From Thiobacillus sp. 0-1251 (GTDB taxonomy: Bacteria; Pseudomonadota; Gammaproteobacteria; Burkholderiales; Thiobacillaceae): DNA of 64,000 nt. Below are positions 10,288 to 21,300 of the stretch, piece by piece. Under the pieces are notes generated by a model. The model worked only from the letters and a program-made list of their open reading frames with translations. It ran no database searches and was not told where the DNA came from. The stretch spans positions 124,001 to 188,000 of the forward strand of contig MKWL01000021.1 of the NCBI GenBank assembly GCA_001899305.1. Direction: 5' to 3'. The position numbers and the translations under genes are program-made. How positions within the stretch are numbered: the stretch's first letter is position 1; every line of letters starts with the position of its first letter.

Positions 10288-13200
10288 ATGGCACGCTTCT
10301 TCATCCATCGGCCCATCTTCGCCTGGGTCATCGCCATCCTGATCCTGCTCGTCGGGGGCATTGCGCTGAAAAACCTGCCGGTGGCGCAGTATCCCCCGGT
10401 GGCCGCGCCGCAGATCGCGTTCAACGTGACCTATCCCGGCGCATCCGCCCAGGTGGTCGAGGACACCGTCATCAAGCTGATCGAACAGCAGATGAACGGC
10501 ATCGAGCACCTCCTTTACATGGAGGCGTCGTCCGAGCTGGGCGCCGGGACCCTGACGCTGACCTTCGAGCCGGGCACCAACGTCGACATTTCCTCGGTGG
10601 AGGCACAGAACCGCTACAAGCGTGTCGAAGCGCGCCTGCCGGAAGACGTGCGGCGGCTCGGCGTGCCGGTGACCAAACCGCAGCGCAACTACCTGATGTT
10701 CGTCGCCATCTTCTCCAAGGACGGCAAGCGCAACGCAACCGACCTCAGCAGCTACGCCGCCGCCAACGTGCTGGATCCCCTGCTGCGAGTCCCCGGCGTC
10801 GGCGAAGCCATCCTGTTCGGCAGCGAATACTCCATGCGCATCTGGCTCAAGCCCGATCAGCTCACCGCGTACGGGCTCACGCCGGCGGACGTGAAGGCGG
10901 CCCTGCAAGCGCAAAACGTGCAACTCGCCACCGGTGAACTGAACCAGGCGCCGGCCTCGGCCGGCGCGCAGGTGAACGCCGTCATCGTGACGCGCGGCCG
11001 CCTCAAGACGCCCGAAGAATTCGGCAACGTCGTGGTGCGCGCCCTGCCCAACGGCGCCACCGTCAAGGTCAAGGACGTGGCGCGTGTGGAGCTCGGTGCC
11101 GAAAGCTACGATCGCTACGCCCGCATGAACGGCCAGCCGATCGCCGCCATCGCCATCCGTGTCGCGCCCGGTGCCAATGCGCTCGATGTCGCCAAGTCGG
11201 TGAAGTCGCGCATGGCGGAACTTGCCCGCTTCTTCCCCGAAGGGGTCGACTGGGCAGTCCCCTATGACACCTCGCGCTTCGTGGAAATCTCGATTTTCGA
11301 GGTGGTGAAGACCCTCGGCGAGGCCATGATCCTGGTGTTCATCGTGATGTACGTGTTCCTGGGACACTGGCGTACCACTCTGATTCCGGCCGTCGTGGTG
11401 CCGGTGGCGCTGGCGGGCGCAACGGCAGGCCTGTATGCCTTCGGCTTTTCCATCAACGTGCTGACCCTGTTCGCCATGGTGCTAGCGATCGGGGTATTGG
11501 TGGACGACGCCATCGTGGTGGTGGAGAACGTCGAACGCATCATGCGCGAGGAACGCCTGTCGCCGCTGGCCGCCACCCTCAAGGCGATGGACCAGATCCT
11601 CGGCGCGATCCTCGGCATCTCCGTGGTGCTGTCCGCGGTGTTCATGCCCATGCTGTTCTTTGGCGGTTCCGTCGGCGCCATCTATCGGCAGTTCGCCGCC
11701 ACCCTGATTCTCACCATGGCGTTCTCGGTGCTGATGGCGCTGTCGCTCACCCCCGCCATGTGCGCGACCCTGCTCAAGCCGGGCGAAGCGGAAGAAGACG
11801 AGAAACGCGGATTCAACCGCTTCTTCGGCAAGGTCACCACGCGCTATCACGGTCTCACCGCGCGCATTCTCGCCCGCAGCGGCCGCTGGATGGTGATCTA
11901 CCTCGCCATCGTGGTCGCCGCCGGCTGGTTGTTCGCCAAGCTGCCCGGCAGCTTCCTGCCGGACGAGGACCAGGGCTATTTCATCACGCTGGTGCAATTG
12001 CCAGGCGGCGCCACCCAGGAACGCACGGTGAAGGTGCTCTCCCAGGTAGAACAGTTCTACCTGAAGCAACCGGAAGTGGAGCGGGTCATCGGCGTGGTCG
12101 GCTTTTCCTTTTTCGGCCGCGGGCAGAATGCGGCACTCGTCTTCACGCGACTCAAGGACTGGGATGAGCGCAATGGCCCGGAACACTCCGCGCAAGGCGT
12201 CATCGGTCGGGCCATGGGAAATTTCATGCGCATCAAGGAGGCCGTGATCTTTGCAGTGAACCCGCCGCCCATTCCTGAGCTGGGCGCAGTCGGCGGCTTC
12301 GATTTCCGGCTGCTGGACCGCTCCGGGCAAGGACGCGAGGCGCTCATGGACGTGCGCAACATGGTGTTGGGCATGGCCAGCCAGGACAAGCGGCTGGCTG
12401 GCGTGCGGCCCGAAGGCCAGGAGCCCGGCCCTCAGGTTTATCTCGACATCGACCGCGAGAAGGCCCAGGCGCTGCAGATCGACATGGCCAACCTCAACGA
12501 CACCCTGAGTTCGGCCATCGGCGTGTCCTACGTCAACGACTTCGTGCGCGCCGGCCGTATTCTCCGCGTGCAGATGCAGGCGGATGCGGACCTGCGCAAG
12601 ACACCTGACGATCTGTTGAAACTGCCGGTACGGAACCGCCTCGGCGACATCGTGCTGCTGGGAGAAATCGCGAAGCCAAAATGGATCGTCGGTCTGCCCA
12701 AGCTCGATCGCTACAACGGCAATCCCTCGATGAAAATCGCCGGCACGGCTGCACCCGGGCATTCCACCGGCGAGGCGATGCAGGCCATGGAGGACATCGC
12801 CACAAAACTGCCGCCAGGCTTCGGTTTCGAGTGGTCTGGCACCTCGTTCGAGGAACGGCTTGCCGGCGCCCAGGCGCCCATCCTCTTCGCCCTGTCGCTG
12901 CTGGTGGTGTTTCTCGCCCTGGCGGCGCTGTACGAAAGCTGGGCCATTCCCTTCTCGGTGATCCTGGTGGTGCCGCTGGGCATTCTCGGGGCCGTGCTGG
13001 CCGTCTACTTGCGCGGGCTGCCCAACGATGTGTTCTTCAAGGTCGGACTGATCGCCATCATCGGCCTGTCCGCCAAGAACGCCATCCTCATCATCGAGTT
13101 CGCCCGCCAGCTGCATGATGAGGGCATGGATCTCGTCGCCGCCACGCTGGAGGCCTGTCGCCTGCGCTTGCGGCCCATCCTCATGACCAGCTTCGCCTTC

Positions 13201-13389
13201 ATCCTGGGCGTGATGCCGCTCGCCATCTCGACCGGCGCCGGCGCGGCCGGCCGCCACGCAGTGGGAACCGGCGTGGTCGGCGGCATGATCGCCGCAACGC
13301 TGCTGGCCATTTTCCTGGTGCCGGTGTTTTTCGTGGTGATCCGGAAACGCTTCCCCACCAAGCCTCGGGAGGAAACGAAACATGACTGA
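10288..13389 (+). CDS. RND multidrug efflux permease, HAE1 (AcrB/MexF-like)
   Basis: A 1033-residue proton-driven inner-membrane pump, typical HAE1 length. It starts MARFFIHRPIFAWVIAI, has twelve predicted membrane segments with two large periplasmic loops, and holds the TM4 proton-relay motif VLAIGVLVDDAIVVVENVER. The C-terminal RND repeat FFKVGLIAIIGLSAKNAILIIEF is also present. It begins one base after the adaptor stop and overlaps the outer-membrane factor by eight bases. Multidrug rather than metal substrates are indicated by the HAE1 type; the actual substrate is unknown. Confidence 0.95.
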   Translation: MARFFIHRPIFAWVIAILILLVGGIALKNLPVAQYPPVAAPQIAFNVTYPGASAQVVEDTVIKLIEQQMNGIEHLLYMEASSELGAGTLTLTFEPGTNVDISSVEAQNRYKRVEARLPEDVRRLGVPVTKPQRNYLMFVAIFSKDGKRNATDLSSYAAANVLDPLLRVPGVGEAILFGSEYSMRIWLKPDQLTAYGLTPADVKAALQAQNVQLATGELNQAPASAGAQVNAVIVTRGRLKTPEEFGNVVVRALPNGATVKVKDVARVELGAESYDRYARMNGQPIAAIAIRVAPGANALDVAKSVKSRMAELARFFPEGVDWAVPYDTSRFVEISIFEVVKTLGEAMILVFIVMYVFLGHWRTTLIPAVVVPVALAGATAGLYAFGFSINVLTLFAMVLAIGVLVDDAIVVVENVERIMREERLSPLAATLKAMDQILGAILGISVVLSAVFMPMLFFGGSVGAIYRQFAATLILTMAFSVLMALSLTPAMCATLLKPGEAEEDEKRGFNRFFGKVTTRYHGLTARILARSGRWMVIYLAIVVAAGWLFAKLPGSFLPDEDQGYFITLVQLPGGATQERTVKVLSQVEQFYLKQPEVERVIGVVGFSFFGRGQNAALVFTRLKDWDERNGPEHSAQGVIGRAMGNFMRIKEAVIFAVNPPPIPELGAVGGFDFRLLDRSGQGREALMDVRNMVLGMASQDKRLAGVRPEGQEPGPQVYLDIDREKAQALQIDMANLNDTLSSAIGVSYVNDFVRAGRILRVQMQADADLRKTPDDLLKLPVRNRLGDIVLLGEIAKPKWIVGLPKLDRYNGNPSMKIAGTAAPGHSTGEAMQAMEDIATKLPPGFGFEWSGTSFEERLAGAQAPILFALSLLVVFLALAALYESWAIPFSVILVVPLGILGAVLAVYLRGLPNDVFFKVGLIAIIGLSAKNAILIIEFARQLHDEGMDLVAATLEACRLRLRPILMTSFAFILGVMPLAISTGAGAAGRHAVGTGVVGGMIAATLLAIFLVPVFFVVIRKRFPTKPREETKHD

Positions 13390-14794
13390 ACGCAAATATG
13401 AATCCGGGCACGCACCCCGCGCATTCCGGGGTGCCGCCCTCATCACGCTGGCATGGCTGGCGGGCTGTTCGCAGATCCCGGCCTACCAGCGGCCTGCCGC
13501 GCCCGTTCCGCAGCAGTTCGTCGCGGACATGCCGACAACGGATGCCGCGGCCCTGCCTGACTGGCGCACCTACTTCCCCGATCCGGCCCTGCATACGCTG
13601 ATCGAGGCCGCGCTCGCCAATAACCGCGACATGCGGATCGCGCTGGCACGCGTCGAGGAGGCGCGCGCGCTGGCAGGCGTCGCCCGAGCCGATCGTTTCC
13701 CGACCCTTGAGGCCCAGGCGAACGCCAACCGCACCCGGACGCCGGCCGACCTCTCCGGCGTCGGCGTAGCGCGCACCACCAGCCGCTACGACGTGGGCCT
13801 GGGCGTGACCGCGTTCGAACTCGACTTCTGGGGCCGGGTGGCGGCGCTGAACGAGGCCGCCAGAGCCCAGTATCTAGCGAGCGACGAAGCAGCCAGAAGC
13901 TTCCGCGTCAGCCTCATCGGCGATGTCGCCGGCACCTGGTATCAGCTCATCGAACTCGCCGAACGCACGCGGCTTGCCGACGACACGCTGAAAACCCGCG
14001 AGGAAAGCCTGGTCCTCATCCGCAAGCGGCGCGAAGCCGGTCTGGCAACCGATCTCGACGTGCTGGCCGCCGAAAGCCTGGTCGAATCGGTCCGTGCCCA
14101 ATGGGCGGATTTGAAACGTCAGCGCGCGCAGACGGAAAACGCCCTGCGCCTGCTGACCGGCATGGCCGTTCCGCTCCCCGAGATCCCCGGAGCAACGAAC
14201 CAGACGGTTCTCGCGGGGCTGGCACCCGGCCTGCCCTCAGACGTATTGTTGCGGCGCCCCGACGTGCGTGCCGCCGAGCAGCGGTTGATCGCAAGCAATG
14301 CCAATGTGGGCGTCGCCCGTGCCGCCTTCTTCCCCCGCATCGCGCTGACCGGCAACCTCGGCACTGCCAGCAGCGCCCTGTCCGGCCTGTTCGATGCCGG
14401 TAGCCAGGCCTGGCTGTTCCAGCCGATCCTGACGCTGCCCCTGTTCGACGCTGGCCGCAACCGGGCCAACCTGGAAGTGGCGGAAGCGCGCAAGGTACAG
14501 GCGGTGGCCGATTACGAGAAAACCATCCAGCAGGCGTTCCGCGAAGTCGCCGACGCGCTGGCTGCCCGCACCACCTATGCCGAGCAGCTGGACGCGCAGG
14601 AAGCCAACCTGCGTGCCATCCATGCCCGGCTTGAACGGGTAAAAGCCCGTGAGCAGGCCGGCATCGCCAATTATCTCGAGGTACTGGATGCCAGCCGCGA
14701 CGCCTTCAGCACCGAACAGGCTCTGGTCACGTCCCGGTTGCAGGTGCTCGGCGCCCAGGTCACGCTCTACAAGGCACTGGGGGGCGGGGCCTGA
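13382..14794 (+). CDS. RND outer-membrane factor, NodT/OprM-family lipoprotein
   Basis: 470 residues with the lipobox LAGC (Cys29) and two outer-membrane-efflux-protein repeats. Family motifs are visible: LPDWRTYFPDP, AFELDFWGRV, LLRRPDVRAAEQ and ARAAFFPRIALTGNLG. As a trimer it forms the outer-membrane exit duct for the preceding adaptor and pump. Its start lies inside the end of the pump gene, so the four-gene tetR-adaptor-pump-duct unit is one operon. No clear terminator follows. Confidence 0.94.
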   Translation: MTERKYESGHAPRAFRGAALITLAWLAGCSQIPAYQRPAAPVPQQFVADMPTTDAAALPDWRTYFPDPALHTLIEAALANNRDMRIALARVEEARALAGVARADRFPTLEAQANANRTRTPADLSGVGVARTTSRYDVGLGVTAFELDFWGRVAALNEAARAQYLASDEAARSFRVSLIGDVAGTWYQLIELAERTRLADDTLKTREESLVLIRKRREAGLATDLDVLAAESLVESVRAQWADLKRQRAQTENALRLLTGMAVPLPEIPGATNQTVLAGLAPGLPSDVLLRRPDVRAAEQRLIASNANVGVARAAFFPRIALTGNLGTASSALSGLFDAGSQAWLFQPILTLPLFDAGRNRANLEVAEARKVQAVADYEKTIQQAFREVADALAARTTYAEQLDAQEANLRAIHARLERVKAREQAGIANYLEVLDASRDAFSTEQALVTSRLQVLGAQVTLYKALGGGA

Positions 14795-14883
14795 CGGACC
14801 GCGACGGAATTGCCCCATGAACCGTACGGATTTGCCGACGGTCAATACGTCTAGAATGGTGTTTTTCGCTCAGGAGTCAAAGC

Positions 14884-15135
14884 ATGTCCGAACCCGTTGT
14901 GTATGACCGCAATCCCGCCGAACTCGAACTCGAACCCGGAGAATACTGGTGGTGCTCGTGCGGCCGCTCGATGACGCAACCGTTCTGCGATGGCTCGCAC
15001 GAAGGCAGCGGCCTGGAGCCGATGCCGTTCGTCATCAAGGAGAAGACCACGGTATGGCTGTGCAACTGCAAGCACAGCAAGGACAAGCCGTTCTGCGACG
15101 GCAGCCACAACGACCTGTCCGACGACATTTTCTGA
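14884..15135 (+). CDS. Double CDGSH iron-sulfur domain protein
   Basis: An 83-residue protein almost entirely made of two CDGSH motifs: C24-x-C26..C35DGSH39 and C60-x-C62..C71DGSH75. Each can hold a redox-active, acid-labile [2Fe-2S] cluster with three Cys and one His ligand, as in mitoNEET and bacterial Miner2-like proteins. There is no signal peptide, so it is cytoplasmic. The next gene starts 15 bp after its stop. The cellular partner is unknown. Confidence 0.9.
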   Translation: MSEPVVYDRNPAELELEPGEYWWCSCGRSMTQPFCDGSHEGSGLEPMPFVIKEKTTVWLCNCKHSKDKPFCDGSHNDLSDDIF

Positions 15136-15150
15136 ACCGGCCACCCCGTC

Positions 15151-15753
15151 ATGGACGTTCTGCCCGAAAACGTGCTCGATTTCTGGTTCGGCCCGCCCGG
15201 CAGCGCGACCGAGGTTGCCGGACGGAAAAACACGCTGTGGTTCGGGAAATCGCCCGAAAACGACCGGGCGGTGATCGACCGCTTTGCCGCCACGCTGGTC
15301 GATGCGACCGCAGGCCGGCTGGACCACTGGACCGCCACCCCGCGCACGCGCCTGGCATTGGTGATCGTGGTCGACCAGTTTCCGCATCATATCCATCGCG
15401 ACCAGCCGCAGGCATTTGCCACGGATCCCCAGGCACTGGCCTTGAGCCTGGACGCGCTCGCGGCTGGCGAAGACCGGCAGCTTGCGCCGATCGAGCGCGT
15501 GTTCCTGTATCTGCCGCTGGAACATGCCGAGTCGCTGAGCATGCAGGACCGCTCCGTCGCGCTGTATGAAACCCTGGCAAGCGAAGCCGCTGCCGACGAA
15601 CGCACGCTGTTCGACAATTTCCTGGACTACGCGCGCAAGCACCGCGACGTGGTGGCGCGCTTCGGCCGCTTCCCGCATCGCAACGCGATCCTGGGCCGCC
15701 CCTCCTCCGAAGCGGAACTCGAATTCCTCAAGCAGCCCGGCTCGCGTTTTTAG
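15151..15753 (+). CDS. DUF924 family protein
   Basis: A 200-residue helical protein with the DUF924 signature VLDFWFGPP near the start, VIVVDQFPHHIHRD in the middle, and YLPLEHAESL..FPHRNAILGR towards the end. Homologues are widespread in Proteobacteria; the fold resembles tetratricopeptide-like proteins but no activity is established. It follows the CDGSH gene closely and may share its transcript. Confidence 0.88.
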   Translation: MDVLPENVLDFWFGPPGSATEVAGRKNTLWFGKSPENDRAVIDRFAATLVDATAGRLDHWTATPRTRLALVIVVDQFPHHIHRDQPQAFATDPQALALSLDALAAGEDRQLAPIERVFLYLPLEHAESLSMQDRSVALYETLASEAAADERTLFDNFLDYARKHRDVVARFGRFPHRNAILGRPSSEAELEFLKQPGSRF

Positions 15754-15821
15754 CAGGACATTGAAGAGCGGCACGGTCCGCTCGCGTTAAAATGGCGGCT
15801 TTTGCGCCTTCCGGCCTGCCC

Positions 15822-17897
15822 ATGTCCCGCCAGATCCTCGTCACTTCCGCCCTGCCCTACGCCAACGGCAGCATCCACCTCGGCCACCTCGTCGAATACA
15901 TCCAGACCGACATCTGGGTGCGCTTCCAGAAGATGCGCGGCCACGACTGCCGCTACATGTGCGCGGACGACACTCATGGCACCGCGATCATGCTGCGCGC
16001 GGAAAAGGAAGGTATCACCCCGGAAACATTGATCCAACGCGTGTGGGACGAGCACACGCGCGATTTCGCAGGCTTCCACATCGGCTTCGACCATTACTAC
16101 TCGACGCACTCCGACGAGAACCGCGCGCTCGCCTCGAAGATCTACCTCGCGCTGAAGGACGCCGGGCTGATCGAGGTGAAGACCATCGCCCAGCTATACG
16201 ATCCGGTGAAGAACCTGTTCCTGCCGGATCGCTTCATCAAGGGCGAATGCCCGAAATGCGGCGCGGCGGACCAGTACGGCGACAACTGCGAGGTGTGCGG
16301 CGCGACCTACAGCCCGACCGAGCTGAAGAACCCGGTGTCGGCGGTGTCGGGCGCGACGCCGGTGCACAAGGATTCCGAACACTATTTCTTCAAGCTCGGC
16401 GCCTGCGAAGCTTTCCTGCGCGAGTGGACGACCTCGGGTACGCTGCAGAGCGAAGCCGCCAACAAGATGCAGGAATGGTTCGCCGCCGGCCTCAACAATT
16501 GGGACATCAGCCGCGACGCACCCTACTTCGGCTTCGAGATCCCCGGCGCACCCGGCAAGTATTTCTACGTCTGGCTGGACGCGCCGGTGGGCTACATGGC
16601 GAGCTTCGCCAAATATGCAGCGGACAATGGCCTCGACTTCGACGCCTGGTGGGGCAAGGACTCGAAAACCGAACTGGTGCATTTCATCGGCAAGGACATC
16701 CTGTATTTCCACGCGCTGTTCTGGCCGGCGATGCTGAAATATTCCGGCCACCGCCTGCCCACCGCGATCTACGCGCACGGCTTCCTCACAGTCAACGGCC
16801 AGAAGATGTCGAAATCGCGCGGCACCTTCATCACGGCCGAGAGCTACCTGGCGCAGAAGCTGAATCCAGAGTGGCTGCGTTACTACTACGCGGCCAAGCT
16901 CAACGGCACGATGGAGGACATCGATCTCAACCTCGACGACTTCGTCGCACGGGTGAACTCGGATCTGGTCGGCAAGTTCATCAACATCGCCAGCCGCACC
17001 GCCGGCTTCATCCACAAGAATTTCGACGGCAAGCTTGCCGACGGCGTGGCCAATATCGAACTGGTCGGCGCATTCCAGGCTGCGGCCAGCACGATCGCCG
17101 CGCACTACGAGGCGCGCGACTACGCCAAAGCCTTACGGGAAATCATGGCGCTGGCCGACCGCGCCAACCAGTACGTCGCAGACGAAAAACCCTGGGAACT
17201 GGCGAAGAAACCCGAAGCCGTGTATCGCCTGCACGAGGTCTGCACGGTCGCGTTGAACTGCTTCCGCCTGCTGACCCTGTACCTGAAGCCGGTACTGCCG
17301 AAACTTGCCGGCGAGGTCGAAGCCTTCCTCGACATTCCGCCGCTGGCCTGGGAGGACGCGCAAAGCCTGTTCATCCGCCATCGTATCAACGCCTACAACC
17401 ACCTGATGACCCGTATCGACCCCAAATCCATCGAAGCCATGGTAGATGCCAACAAACAGAACCTCGAACCCACGCCTGCCCCCGCGCCGGCGCGCCACGC
17501 CGAAGCGCAGGCGCACGCTACGCAACCAGCGGCCGCCACGCCGGTATCCGACACGATCAGCATCGACGACTTCGCCAAGATCGATCTGCGCATCGCGCGC
17601 ATCGCCAATGCCGAACATGTCGAAGGCGCCGACAAGCTGCTGCGGCTGACGCTCGATCTCGGCGAACTTGGCACCCGCCAGGTGTTCGCCGGCATCAAGT
17701 CGGCCTATGCGCCCGAAGCCCTGGTCGGACGGCTCACCGTGATGGTCGCCAACCTCGCCCCGCGCAAGATGAAGTTCGGCATGAGCGAAGGCATGGTGCT
17801 GGCTGCCTCGTACCCTGAAGGGCATAAAGGTGACGCCCCCGGGCTGTTCATCCTGTCGCCCGACAGCGGCGCGCAGCCGGGCATGAAGGTGAAGTAA
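15822..17897 (+). CDS. metG: Methionyl-tRNA synthetase
   Basis: 691 residues. Class I signature HLGH (19-22), zinc-binding CPKC...CEVCG knuckle (about residues 140-160), KMSKS (about 328-332), an anticodon-binding helical domain and a C-terminal EMAP-II-like tRNA-binding domain after an alanine/proline-rich linker ([11 protein letters not shown]). This is the long dimeric form. The ATG at 15822 fits the family start [16 protein letters not shown]; the upstream in-frame ATG at 15792 adds ten unlikely residues. Confidence 0.97.
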   Translation: MSRQILVTSALPYANGSIHLGHLVEYIQTDIWVRFQKMRGHDCRYMCADDTHGTAIMLRAEKEGITPETLIQRVWDEHTRDFAGFHIGFDHYYSTHSDENRALASKIYLALKDAGLIEVKTIAQLYDPVKNLFLPDRFIKGECPKCGAADQYGDNCEVCGATYSPTELKNPVSAVSGATPVHKDSEHYFFKLGACEAFLREWTTSGTLQSEAANKMQEWFAAGLNNWDISRDAPYFGFEIPGAPGKYFYVWLDAPVGYMASFAKYAADNGLDFDAWWGKDSKTELVHFIGKDILYFHALFWPAMLKYSGHRLPTAIYAHGFLTVNGQKMSKSRGTFITAESYLAQKLNPEWLRYYYAAKLNGTMEDIDLNLDDFVARVNSDLVGKFINIASRTAGFIHKNFDGKLADGVANIELVGAFQAAASTIAAHYEARDYAKALREIMALADRANQYVADEKPWELAKKPEAVYRLHEVCTVALNCFRLLTLYLKPVLPKLAGEVEAFLDIPPLAWEDAQSLFIRHRINAYNHLMTRIDPKSIEAMVDANKQNLEPTPAPAPARHAEAQAHATQPAAATPVSDTISIDDFAKIDLRIARIANAEHVEGADKLLRLTLDLGELGTRQVFAGIKSAYAPEALVGRLTVMVANLAPRKMKFGMSEGMVLAASYPEGHKGDAPGLFILSPDSGAQPGMKVK

Positions 17898-17901
17898 AGC
17901 C

Positions 17902-18171
17902 ATGAAAACGCATCGCCTGCGTATCCATGGCCGGGTGCAGGGCGTGTGGTTCCGCGAGTCGATGCGGATGGAGGCCGAACGTCTGAACGTGGCCGGCTGG
18001 GTGCGCAACACGCCCGACGGTGCAGTCGAGGCCGTGATTCAGGGACCGGCCTCGGCGGTCGAGGCCCTGATCGAGTGGGCCCACGCCGGCCCGCCGCTGG
18101 CGCGGGTCGACCGGCTCGAGATCGGAGAAGCGGATGGCCAGTACAAGGGATTCGTGAAGCGGACCGACTGA
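17902..18171 (+). CDS. acyP: Acylphosphatase
   Basis: An 89-residue alpha/beta acylphosphatase that hydrolyses carboxyl-phosphate bonds. The phosphate-binding signature [11 protein letters not shown] (R15 catalytic by family knowledge) and [12 protein letters not shown] (with the catalytic Asn) are both present. It starts four bases after metG stops, so the two are co-transcribed. One oddity is Trp rather than the common Phe/Tyr in GVWFR; this occurs in other family members. Confidence 0.93.
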   Translation: MKTHRLRIHGRVQGVWFRESMRMEAERLNVAGWVRNTPDGAVEAVIQGPASAVEALIEWAHAGPPLARVDRLEIGEADGQYKGFVKRTD

Positions 18172-18193
18172 AGGCTGGACGTCCGCCCGGAAC

Positions 18194-18309
18194 ACGGTCA
18201 AAAAAATGCCCAGCTCAGTGATGAGCCGGGCAGAGTATCCACCAAAGGAGGAGGATTGGAGGAGACAACACCAACCGCCATTGCGGCGACATCAGTGTTA
18301 TTAGAAGTT
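18194..18309 (-). ncRNA. Predicted small RNA with anti-Shine-Dalgarno motifs
   Basis: Between acyP and dnaE the - strand carries a complete small-transcript layout. A promoter-like pair lies at 18316-18345. The predicted RNA starts near 18309 with a small AT palindrome, then has a CCGC-aatg-GCGG hairpin (about 18277-18288). A C/U-rich stretch follows with two anti-SD blocks, complementary to GGAGGAGG at 18247-18254 and GGAGGAG at 18258-18264. It ends in an intrinsic terminator (stem TGCCCGGCTC / GAGCTGGGCA, then seven T; 18194-18232). Length is about 115 nt. The arrangement matches sRNAs that pair with ribosome-binding sites, and recalls the family named in Rfam as Betaproteobacteria toxic small RNA (from memory, not checked). 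The terminator could instead serve dnaE, which ends about 160 bp upstream of it. Confidence 0.62.
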
Positions 18310-18315
18310 TCTAAT

Positions 18316-18345
18316 ATTATGTAATTCATGTCAACACTTTGTTAA
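18316..18345 (-). promoter_or_regulatory. Predicted sigma-70 promoter of the small RNA
   Basis: On the - strand TTAACA (18340-18345) and CATAAT (18316-18321) are separated by 18 bp in an AT-rich patch within GC-rich surroundings. Each hexamer matches consensus at five of six positions. An overlapping TTGACA lies at 18329-18334. Confidence 0.45.
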
Positions 18346-18392
18346 AAGAAAAGTCCGGATCGGTACGATTGTTCCATCCGACCCCTGGCTTT

Positions 18393-21300
18393 TCAGTACA
18401 TCACGTTTACCGCCTCGGGTTTGAGCCAAGTGCCCAAAGACTCCAGCAGGCGGTCATCCAGCCGCACCCGCCAGTCCTCTCCCAGCCGCACCCGACAACG
18501 CGCGCTGGGGTTGTGATACTCGACCCACACCGGACATCCGCCCTCCTGAGCCTTGTAGGGCGCAAGCAATTCCGCCAGCTTGCGCCCGTTTGACTGCCCG
18601 TTGCAAGCCAGCCGCAAGCCCTGGGCAAACCGGGTGCGCGCGCCGGCCAGATCATAGATCCGCTCCGCCGTCACCCGCACGCCGCCTGAATAGTCATCGC
18701 GGTTGACCTTGCCTTCGATCACCAGCAGCGCGTCGTCCTTCAGCAGATGACGACTCTGCTCGTAAAGTTCGTTGAAAATCACGACTTCGACCTGCGCCGT
18801 CGCATCGTCCAGCAGCAGGATCAGCATCTTGCCGCGCCGCGTCATCTGGGTGCGCAGCGAAACGGCAATGCCGGCCAGCATGACCAGGTCGCGCGAAGGC
18901 TCCAGGCTGTCGAGTTGCCGCTTGGCAAAGCTCGACACCTCGGACAGGTACGACGTGAAGGGATGGCCGCTGAAGAAATAGCCGAGCGCGGACTTCTCCT
19001 GCAGCAGCTTTTCCTGCTCGGGCCACACCGGCACGTCGATCAGGTCTTCTCCGCCGCCGTCGAGCGCTTCGCCGAACAGGCCGACCTGGCCACCGCTGCG
19101 CGCCGCGCGGTCGGCGGTTTCCAGTGCCGCGCCGACCGAGGCCATCAAGCTGGCACGATGGCCGTTGATGGCGTCGAACGCACCCGCCTTCACCAGCGCC
19201 TCGAGCACGCGGCGGTTGAGATAGCGCTTGTCGACCCGCCGGGCCAGGTCGAACAGCCCCTTGAAGGGGCCGTTCGCCTCGCGCTCGGCGACGATCGCGC
19301 CGATCGCCGCTTCGCCGCTGCCCTTGATCGCGCCCAGGCCATAGCGGATCTCGGTCTTGCTGACGGGATCAAAACGATAACCCGACAGGTTGATGTCGGG
19401 CGGCAGCATCACCAGTCCGTTAGCGCGACAGTCTTCATAGAACACCCGCACCTTGTCGGTGTCGGACATTTCCGACGACATCGTCGCCGCCATGAATTCG
19501 GCCGGGTAGTAGGCCTTGAGCCAGGCGGTGTGATACGCCACCAGCGCATAGGCGGCCGAATGCGACTTGTTGAAGCCGTACTCGGCAAATTTCTCCATCA
19601 GGTCGAACAGGCGCTCGGCGACCTTGGTGTCCGCTCCGCGCTTGGCTGCACCGGCGAGGAAGATTTCCCGCTGCTTGGCCATTTCCTCGGGCTTCTTCTT
19701 GCCCATCGCACGCCGCAGCAGGTCGGCGGCGCCGAGGCTGTAGCCGGCCAGGATCTGCGCCACCAGCATCACCTGCTCCTGGTAGACGATGATGCCGTAG
19801 GTCGACTTCAGCACCGGCTCGAGGTCGGGGTGGAAATACTCCGGCTTCTGCTTGCCCTGCTTGCGCGCGATGAAGTCGTCCACCATGCCGGAGCCGAGCG
19901 GGCCCGGCCGGTTCAGCGCCATCAGCGCGATGATGTCCTCGAAGCAGTCGCCCTTCAGCTTCTTTTCCAGATCCTTGGCCGAACGCGATTCGGACTGGAA
20001 CACCGCGGTGGTGTTGCCGTCGGCAAACAGCTTGTAGACCGCCGGATCGTCGAGGGGCAGGTCTTCCAGCTGGAAGCGCTCCCGCCCCGGATGGCGTTGC
20101 ACGAAGCGCACCGCTTCGGCCAGGATGGTCAGCGTGCGCAGGCCGAGGAAGTCGAACTTCACCAGGCCGATCGCCTCGACGTCGTCCTTGTCGAACTGCG
20201 ACACCGCCGCGTCGGAGCCTTCGGCCTGATACAGCGGACAGAAATCGGTGAGCCGGCCCGGCGCGATCAGCACGCCGCCCGCATGCATGCCGACGTTGCG
20301 CGTGATGCCCTCGAGCTTCTCCGCCAGCGGCAGCAGTTCGGCGAGCTCTTCTTCGGTACGGGCACGCTCGTCGATCTGCGGTTCTTTTTCGCGCGCCTCG
20401 GCCAACGAGATGCCCAGTTCGTTGGGCACCAGCTTGACGAATTTGTCGACGAACAGGTACGGCAGGTCGAGCACGCGACCGACGTCGCGCAACACCGCCT
20501 TGGCCGCCATCGTGCCGAAGGTGGCGATCTGCGACACCGCCGCGTGGCCATACCGCTCCTTCACGTACTGGATCACGCGGTCGCGCCCGTCCTGGCAGAA
20601 GTCGATGTCGAAGTCGGGCATCGACACCCGCTCGGGGTTGAGGAAACGCTCGAACAGCAGGTCGTAGGCCAGCGGATCGAGGTCGGTGATGCGCAGGCTG
20701 TAGGCAACCAGCGAACCGGCGCCTGAACCCCGCCCCGGCCCCACCGGCACGCCATTGTTCTTGGCCCAGTTGATGAAGTCCGCCACGATCAGGAAATAAC
20801 CCGGGAAGCCCATCTGGATGATGGTCCCGAGTTCGAACTCCAGGCGCTCGATGTACTCGGGTAGCTTGGCCGCGCGCTCGACCTCGTCGGGATAGAGGTG
20901 CGCCATGCGTTCGTGCAGCCCCTCGAAGGCACGCTGCCGCATGTAGTCGTCGAGGCTCATGCCGTCCGGCGTCGGGAAATCGGGCAGCCTGCTCTTGCCA
21001 AGCTCCAGCGTCAGATTGCAGCGCTTGGCGATTTCGACGCTGTTGGCCAGGGCTTCCGGCAGGTCGGCGAACAGTTCCGCCATCTCGTCCGGCGTCTTGA
21101 AGTACTGCTCGGCCGTGAAGGGCCGCGGCCGGCGCGGATCGCCCAGCATCATGCCCTCGGCGATGCACACGCGCGCCTCGTGCGCCTTGAAGTCGTCCGG
21201 CGCGATGAACTGGATCGGATGCGTGGCAACCGCCGGCAGGTTCAATGCTGCGCCGATGTCGAGCAGGCCGTCGATCAGGCGTTCGGTGTGCGGTTGACCG

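Noticed and set aside
11482-13446. 654-residue open frame on the - strand
   Set aside because: Shadow of the RND permease and outer-membrane factor genes, which have clear family motifs and operon overlaps.
15959-17818. 619-residue open frame on the + strand
   Set aside because: Out-of-frame reading of metG; extremely Arg-rich.
18747-20726. 659-residue open frame on the + strand
   Set aside because: It lies wholly inside dnaE on the opposite strand, and its His/Arg/Gly-rich composition is that of a GC-rich shadow frame.
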